This document shows, piece after piece, positions 14,075-18,362 of a stretch of DNA of 18,362 nucleotides. Source of the DNA: Caryophanales bacterium UBA1744. GTDB taxonomy: Bacteria; Bacillota_I; Bacilli_A; RFN20; CAG-826. The stretch is taken from positions 1 to 18,362 of the forward strand of contig DCHU01000060.1 of assembly GCA_002314915.1 (NCBI GenBank). Reading direction: 5' to 3'. The notes beneath the pieces are model-generated. The model made no database searches. It saw nothing but the letters and a program-made list of their open reading frames with translations, and was not told the origin of the DNA. Every line of letters starts with the position of its first letter. Position 1 is the first letter of the stretch. A program made the position numbers and the translations under genes.

Positions 14075-14463
14075 TGAAATTAATCGAAAAATATAACACC
14101 AGCAAAGGCGAATTTGATTCAGAACTAGTGAAACATTGGAACAAAGCCATATGCAAAGAGATTTCAGACCTAGATGTATTTGATATATGTATGTTCATTA
14201 GACAGAATTCCTTCTTAGATACTGTTATCCCGATTGCAGTTAACATGTTAATGGATAATCCACTATCCGGTTTTTTGTATGAAGGTGAATTGGTGAGAAG
14301 TATAGCGATTTGCCCAGGTGATATAAAACCGTTCAGTTCGTCAATAAATAATGTTTTGATACTAATCCGATCAAAGGAAAACAGTCTATTTTTTGAAGAT
14401 GAAGAAGACAAAAAGGACTTCTATTCAAACATCGAATCAATAAAACTAAGAATTACCCAATAA
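14074..14463 (+). CDS. Probable CdiI-type immunity protein
   Basis: A 129-residue, mostly helical, acidic cytoplasmic protein. The segment DLDVFDICMFIRQNSFLDTVIPIAVNML, then NPLSGFLYEGELVRSI, resembles contact-dependent growth inhibition immunity proteins of the CdiI_2 type, whose members share an IRQ...L..LIPIA..L...NPL...Y.GEL pattern (recalled, not searched). The ATG overlaps the stop of the toxin-like gene by one base, and a GGAGG site lies in the end of that gene, so the two are translationally coupled. Context and family resemblance agree on immunity to the preceding protein. Confidence 0.6.
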   Translation: MKLIEKYNTSKGEFDSELVKHWNKAICKEISDLDVFDICMFIRQNSFLDTVIPIAVNMLMDNPLSGFLYEGELVRSIAICPGDIKPFSSSINNVLILIRSKENSLFFEDEEDKKDFYSNIESIKLRITQ

Positions 14464-14488
14464 GCGCAATAATCGAACACTCTACACT

Positions 14489-14518
14489 TTGGTGTCAAAA
14501 AGAGAGATTTATTTTATA
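14489..14518 (+). promoter_or_regulatory. Possible promoter for the SDR/flavodoxin pair
   Basis: TTGGTG (14489-14494), 18-base spacer, TTTATA (14513-14518), about 46 bases before the ATG. A second AT-rich TATAGTAAAAT stretch near 14527-14537 is an alternative -10 region. No clear terminator separates it from the immunity-like gene upstream. Confidence 0.35.
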
Positions 14519-14563
14519 ACCCTTTTTATAGTAAAATCTCACCAAGCAAGGAGACATCCCCTT

Positions 14564-16072
14564 ATGATTATCGCTTTAACAGGTTCAACCGGTTCAATGG
14601 GAAAAGAAACATTGAAGTCTTTAAGAGATCTCAATGAAACCGTAAGAATCTTAATCCGCAATACAAAGAAAAATAGAAAATATGCAAAACAGGCCAAGAA
14701 ACTCTATGGTTCACTCTTAGAGGTTTACTACGGCGACATCCGCAACTATGAAGACTGCATTAGGCTTACCAAAGGTGCTGACTATGTACTCCATTTAGCA
14801 GCAGTAATCCCGCCAAAGGCAGACCACGATGATGAACTCACCATCGAAACTAACTACCACGGTACCAAGAATTTGGTCGATGCAGTCATAGAAAATGGCA
14901 ATACCGCTAAGTTTATCCACATCTCCACTGTCGCTTTATACGGTAATAGAGATGAGAAACACCCATTCGGACGAGTTGGCGATCCTTTAGTCGTATCAAT
15001 GTTTGATGTCTATGGAACATCAAAGCTTCATGGAGAACGTTACCTTCTTGAGTCAGGACTTAAGGAATGGGCTGTTTTAAGACAGTCTGGCATCCTTTAT
15101 GACAACATGCTCATGAACAACATCAGCGATGGACTCATGTTCCACACTCCATGGAACGTACCAATCGAATGGGCAACCGCTAAAGACTCAGGCATCTTGA
15201 TGAGAAACATTGTTAAACAGGATATGGCAAATGAATGCCCAACATTCTGGAAGAGAGTCTACAACATCGGCGGCGGTGAGAAATGCAGAACAACCGGCTA
15301 TGAGACCTTCGATGCAGGCTTCAAACTCATCGGTGGTTCAGTAAAGAAATTCTTTGAACCACAATGGAATGCTTATCAAAACTTCCACTGCTTCTGGTAT
15401 GCAGATTCAGATGTTCTCGAAGAGATGTTCCACTTCAGAAGCCAGGGAGTTGATGAATTCTGGAGCTGGTTCCAATCAAGACACAAAATCTATGGCGCAG
15501 GAAGAATTGTCCCTCCATCATGGATTAGAAAACTTGCAATCGAACCGCTCTTGAAGAACAACAACGCACCAAAATACTGGGCAGATCACGGACTTACAGC
15601 CAGAACGTACGCTATTTTTGGCAATAAAGAAATCTCCAACAAGTGGGAAGATTTTGAATTGCTTTGCGAAAAAGAAAACTATCAGGACATCAAGACATGG
15701 AAGAAAGAATATGACCTAGACCACGGATATGATGAGACAAAACCTGATTCAGAATTAGATATCGAAGACATGAAGAAAGCCGCCGCTTTCCGTGGAGGAG
15801 AATGTCTCTCTGACACAATGGTCAAAGGCGACTTATACACAAAGCTCCTTTGGAGATGTCACGACGGACATGAGTTTATGTCTAGCCCATACACTATCCT
15901 CAAAGCTGGTCACTGGTGTCCAGAATGTTCAATGCCAGGAAAGAAATGGCAGTTCGATAAACTCGCAAAGACAAACCCTTTCATCGCTCAGATTTGGTAC
16001 GATACCCACGACAAGAAAGAGAATGTCACATATGAGATAACCTCTCAGGGTCCAGTAATGGAGAAAGACTAA
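14564..16072 (+). CDS. NAD-dependent epimerase/dehydratase (extended SDR) fused to a zinc-ribbon domain
   Basis: A 502-residue protein. Residues 1 to about 250 are an extended short-chain dehydrogenase: nucleotide motif TGSTGSMG, GDIRNYED, VLHLAAVIPP, STVALYGN and the catalytic YGTSK Tyr/Lys pair. A middle region (about 250-420) continues the SDR substrate domain. The C-terminus carries LWRCHDGHEF with Cys432 and His436 and WCPEC with Cys452 and Cys455, a treble-clef/zinc-ribbon pattern like that of DUF4379-type domains, followed by KTNPFIAQIWYD. The substrate is unknown. The start at 14564 is set by AAGGAG; the open frame upstream has no ribosome site and overlaps the promoter. It overlaps the next gene by one base (TAATG), so the two probably act together in a redox or envelope-sugar/lipid step. 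Confidence 0.82.
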   Translation: MIIALTGSTGSMGKETLKSLRDLNETVRILIRNTKKNRKYAKQAKKLYGSLLEVYYGDIRNYEDCIRLTKGADYVLHLAAVIPPKADHDDELTIETNYHGTKNLVDAVIENGNTAKFIHISTVALYGNRDEKHPFGRVGDPLVVSMFDVYGTSKLHGERYLLESGLKEWAVLRQSGILYDNMLMNNISDGLMFHTPWNVPIEWATAKDSGILMRNIVKQDMANECPTFWKRVYNIGGGEKCRTTGYETFDAGFKLIGGSVKKFFEPQWNAYQNFHCFWYADSDVLEEMFHFRSQGVDEFWSWFQSRHKIYGAGRIVPPSWIRKLAIEPLLKNNNAPKYWADHGLTARTYAIFGNKEISNKWEDFELLCEKENYQDIKTWKKEYDLDHGYDETKPDSELDIEDMKKAAAFRGGECLSDTMVKGDLYTKLLWRCHDGHEFMSSPYTILKAGHWCPECSMPGKKWQFDKLAKTNPFIAQIWYDTHDKKENVTYEITSQGPVMEKD

Positions 16073-16923
16073 TGATCGGTATCTTTGTTTTCTCCGCAAC
16101 AGGCAACACTATGAAATGCGCCTCTTACCTTAAAGAGGTTCTTTCTAATGCTGGAAACGAAGTGGAACTCGCAAGAATCGAAAACGGAACAGAAACAATT
16201 AATAAGCATTATGACATGTTACTCATTTGTTATCCGATTCACGGATTCAACATGCCGACAAACGTCTATGCTTTCTGCAAAAACCTGAAAGATGGAGAGA
16301 ACACGAATGTTTACTTCATCGAGTCTTCGGGTGAGCCATTAGAAATAAACCACGCTTCGTCAAAGAAAGCAGAGAAGGTTCTAACAAAGAATGGATTCAA
16401 TGTGTTAGGTGACTATCACTACATCATGCCTTATAACATGATCTTCAAACACACAAACGAGATGGCTGCCAAAATGTGGGATGCCGCTCAAAGAAGAATC
16501 AAAGTGGATGCTCTCGACATGGTTGAAGGCAAACCACACCACTTAAAGAGAACAGCATGGACCAAATTCGTTCGCTTTGTCGTCAGTTGCGAACAATGGG
16601 GTATGCGACTCAGCGGTCGTTTCTTCCACGTAAGAAAAAAGAGATGCATCAACTGTATGGCTTGCGTTAAGAATTGCCCTATGGGCAACATCACCTATGA
16701 TGAAAAGAAGCAAAAATTCAAATTCGGCGGTAAGTGCTTAGGTTGTGAAAGATGCGCATTCCAGTGTCCAAAAGACGCAATATTCTTCGGTTTGATGGAC
16801 TGGATGTCCGTAAATGGCCAGTACAACTTCAACGCAGACAAGGATAAGGCAGTCATCGGTAAGTACTGTCACAAAGCCTATGTTAAATACTTCAAAGAAA
16901 CAGAAGAGAAATATCCAAATTAA
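16072..16923 (+). CDS. EFR1-type flavodoxin-ferredoxin protein
   Basis: A 283-residue protein with an N-terminal flavodoxin-like domain (FSATGNTMKCA at about residues 7-17, the FMN phosphate loop) and a C-terminal double [4Fe-4S] ferredoxin: Cys192, 195, 198, 202 in CINCMACVKNCP and Cys222, 225, 228, 232 in CLGCERCAFQCP. All eight ligands are present. This fits the EFR1 family of anaerobic electron carriers and suggests an anaerobic host. Its ATG overlaps the SDR stop by one base; it may supply electrons to the SDR partner or to an enzyme elsewhere. No membrane segment is seen. Confidence 0.88.
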   Translation: MIGIFVFSATGNTMKCASYLKEVLSNAGNEVELARIENGTETINKHYDMLLICYPIHGFNMPTNVYAFCKNLKDGENTNVYFIESSGEPLEINHASSKKAEKVLTKNGFNVLGDYHYIMPYNMIFKHTNEMAAKMWDAAQRRIKVDALDMVEGKPHHLKRTAWTKFVRFVVSCEQWGMRLSGRFFHVRKKRCINCMACVKNCPMGNITYDEKKQKFKFGGKCLGCERCAFQCPKDAIFFGLMDWMSVNGQYNFNADKDKAVIGKYCHKAYVKYFKETEEKYPN

Positions 16924-16989
16924 AACGCCTCAGGTTTAGCAGACTCCCGTAAGGGATTAAGCAAGTTCTATGAAATCAGGTCAAAAGAA

Positions 16990-17035
16990 AACCTCATCCA
17001 AGAGTTAATAGCTCAAGGGTGAGGTTATTTTTATT
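16990..17035. terminator. Long bidirectional terminator between the EFR1 gene and the Rhs immunity candidate
   Basis: AACCTCA (16990-16996) pairs with TGAGGTT (17020-17026), continued inward by TCC/GGG and GAG/CTC pairs. The plus strand ends in ATTTTTATT, the minus strand in TTCTTTTGACC. The 16924-16989 stretch before it holds only a short TCCC-GTAA-GGGA hairpin and no gene. Confidence 0.75.
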
Positions 17036-17045
17036 AGCAAATCAT

Positions 17046-17540
17046 CTATTCTGGGTCTACATTATCAACTTCCGTTTGAATGATATTGAGTTCTTTTTCG
17101 CAGTTGCCAAGCGACAGTTTAATATTTTGAAAGCATTCAATAAACAGCTTTCCTTTATCGTTCTGAGGAATTTTTATCGAAGAATGACGGTTAAACAGTG
17201 GATAAGAATTATGTTCTCCATCTACCAATTCGTAATATGTATTCCGACCATTGTAGAAAAGTTTTATTTCTTTTACATCGACAATCTTGATTCTAAGTTT
17301 ATATCCGAAAAACAGACCTTTCCTTTCAATTGTTTCAGTATCCAATCTGATAATGCATGACTGATAATTCGCCAGAACCACAAAAAGAACAACTAATGAA
17401 AATGAAATCGGGAGAAAAATGAATAGAACAGCATAGATGTTTAAAGTGCTTAAATACAAATTCGAAATCGTTGCGAATGTTAGAAAAACACAAAGAGCCC
17501 AAATCCAAATGGGTTCACTAATAATCTTCATCTTAGGCAT
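17046..17540 (-). CDS. Two-TM membrane protein with PH-like domain, probable immunity protein for the Rhs toxin
   Basis: A 164-residue protein with two hydrophobic segments near the N-terminus (about residues 9-31 and 34-60) and a cytoplasmic region (IIRLDTETIERKGLFFG, KIVDVKEIKLFYNGRN, YYELVDGEHNSYPLF) with the strand-rich look of bacterial PH-like domains. Its ATG overlaps the Rhs stop by 8 bases, and GGAGGCGC upstream lies in the end of that gene. The position directly after an Rhs C-terminus is where cognate immunity genes sit, and a membrane protein would suit a membrane-acting toxin. No family was recognised with certainty; the immunity role is inference from context. Confidence 0.6.
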   Translation of the reverse strand: MPKMKIISEPIWIWALCVFLTFATISNLYLSTLNIYAVLFIFLPISFSLVVLFVVLANYQSCIIRLDTETIERKGLFFGYKLRIKIVDVKEIKLFYNGRNTYYELVDGEHNSYPLFNRHSSIKIPQNDKGKLFIECFQNIKLSLGNCEKELNIIQTEVDNVDPE

Positions 17541-18362
17541 AAACTAGCGCCTCCTTTCGCTTCTTTAAATAATATCTAATTATATCGGCGATACTTCCAT
17601 ATCCCGATGGTATTGTATTTAACATAGTTGTCATGATTAGATTATCAATAGTGGATAAAGTCGTTCCGCCAAAAGCGCCTAATATACCGCTTAATGTATT
17701 GAGGGCTCCTCCCTCGAAAGCTGATATCCCAATTGATACCCAATCGCTTATTTTTCCGTCATTGAATACCTGACTCAACAAATCCGTTAATCCTCCGCCA
17801 ACCACGCCGGCACCTGCACTTGCTCCTATCCCAATTCCTATTGCAAGACCCGTACTCACAGATGTGCCAAACAAAGTTCCACCCGTGGTAGCTATAAAAA
17901 TTATTCCTTCCCCGGCTATTACTGGCGCTAAAAACAATGATGCAACACCGGCCCCGGCCCCCATTATTCCGCCGCCTAGAGCTCCTACAACTATTCCTAC
18001 ACCAACGCTCGAATGGGTGGCCGCAGCATTAATCCCTCCCGCAACTCCGCCAATTATTGCTCCGGCTAGCGCTCCAATCCCTGCCGCAATCAAGATAGTA
18101 GAAACGGAGATAACAATATGTCCGTTTGGGTCAAATGAATTGACAGGGTTGTTTGAGCAATAGGCATACAAGTTGATGCCTGAGATAGATTCAAAACCAA
18201 TGTATTCGAAATTGTCTGGGGATATGAACTGTCCAATCTCAGGATCGTAGTAGCGTGACATGAGATAATACAGATTCGTGTCCGAGTCAAAATAATAGCC
18301 ACGATATCTGAATGGGTTGATGTTGCCGATGAAGGTTGGGGAGGTGTCCACTGTGCCGTTTG
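17533..18362 (-). CDS. C-terminal end of an Rhs/YD-repeat protein with a glycine-rich toxin-like tail (5' truncated)
   Basis: The frame is open to the window edge, so the long YD-repeat part lies beyond it; the GTG at 18351 is internal. The Rhs core end is clear: NPFRYRGYYFDSDTNLYYL, SRYYDPEIGQFISPD, GINLYAYCSNNPVNSFDPNGH, where the DPNGH motif marks the point after which the variable toxin begins. The remaining 194 residues start with a long hydrophobic, Gly/Ala-rich stretch (for example IAAGIGALAGAIIGGVAGG and GAGAGVASLF) with GxxxG spacing, like glycine-zipper membrane segments, then an amphipathic end (DLLSQVFNDGKISDW ... YYLKKRKEALVYA). No nuclease or protease motif is visible. It may be a membrane-inserting toxin or a translocation segment with a short effector. 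The next gene overlaps its stop. Confidence 0.85.
   Translation of the reverse strand, partial: NGTVDTSPTFIGNINPFRYRGYYFDSDTNLYYLMSRYYDPEIGQFISPDNFEYIGFESISGINLYAYCSNNPVNSFDPNGHIVISVSTILIAAGIGALAGAIIGGVAGGINAAATHSSVGVGIVVGALGGGIMGAGAGVASLFLAPVIAGEGIIFIATTGGTLFGTSVSTGLAIGIGIGASAGAGVVGGGLTDLLSQVFNDGKISDWVSIGISAFEGGALNTLSGILGAFGGTTLSTIDNLIMTTMLNTIPSGYGSIADIIRYYLKKRKEALVYA

Noticed and set aside
14489..14563. Upstream extension of the SDR gene
   Set aside because: The Rossmann motif starts right after the ATG at 14564, which has AAGGAG; the extension overlaps the likely promoter.
16924..16989. Possible small structured RNA downstream of the EFR1 gene
   Set aside because: Only one short hairpin (TCCC-GTAA-GGGA) is visible, with no promoter or known RNA motif; it is most likely 3' UTR.
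17019..17360. Plus-strand open frame opposite the immunity candidate
   Set aside because: Starts inside the terminator, no family resemblance, and the minus-strand gene has a clear start, ribosome site and context.
17864..18163. Plus-strand Pro/Ala-rich open frame opposite the Rhs tail
   Set aside because: It is the antisense shadow of the Gly/Ala-rich coding stretch and has no ribosome site.
1..18362. CRISPR arrays, tRNA/rRNA genes, insertion sequences
   Set aside because: No repeat-spacer pattern, no tRNA/rRNA conserved segments and no transposase frames or terminal repeats were seen on either strand.

Overview
The window looks like chromosomal DNA from a low-GC Gram-positive-type bacterium (Bacillota). 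It may be a gut lineage near Erysipelotrichia or uncultured Mollicutes-related Bacilli, but this placement rests on gene style and is weak. Genes use the standard bacterial code: TGA is the stop of aroB and of the aroE-aroK fusion. Most genes have strong GGAGG-type ribosome binding sites and sit very close together or overlap.

Layout. Bases 2-406 (+) hold the end of a DUF4143-type ATPase gene, closed by a bidirectional terminator. Bases 519-8472 (-) are one tight operon, read pheA, aroB, aroC, aroE-aroK fusion, aroQ, aroA, tyrA, aroG. It encodes all seven shikimate-pathway steps plus the branches to phenylalanine and tyrosine; no trp gene is present. The 8473-8836 gap before it has no conventional gene. 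It holds what reads as a complete ribosome-mediated attenuator: a promoter, a 26-codon leader peptide with 10 Tyr/Phe codons, and mutually exclusive 1:2, 2:3 and 3:4 (terminator) pairings. luxS (-) lies upstream of this, and a TetR-family gene (+) diverges from it across a short promoter region.

Bases 10184-12902 (+) encode a threonine synthase-homoserine kinase fusion followed at one base by a UPF0735/ACT protein. The fusion junction lies on a run of ten A residues where a slip in either direction meets a stop at once. The thrC start, like the aromatic leader start, lies 7 bases after its -10 box, which suggests leaderless transcripts.

The right third is accessory DNA: an XRE-type regulator (-) diverging from a small toxin-like/immunity-like gene pair (+), an SDR-zinc-ribbon fusion coupled to a flavodoxin-ferredoxin (EFR1-like) protein (+), and, on the minus strand running off the window end, the C-terminus of an Rhs-repeat protein with a glycine-rich hydrophobic tail overlapping a two-TM putative immunity gene.

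The best candidates for undescribed biology are the Tyr/Phe leader-peptide attenuator driving a whole aromatic operon, the slippery ThrC/ThrB junction, and the two polymorphic-toxin-like modules. Family names are from motif recognition only; no searches were run.
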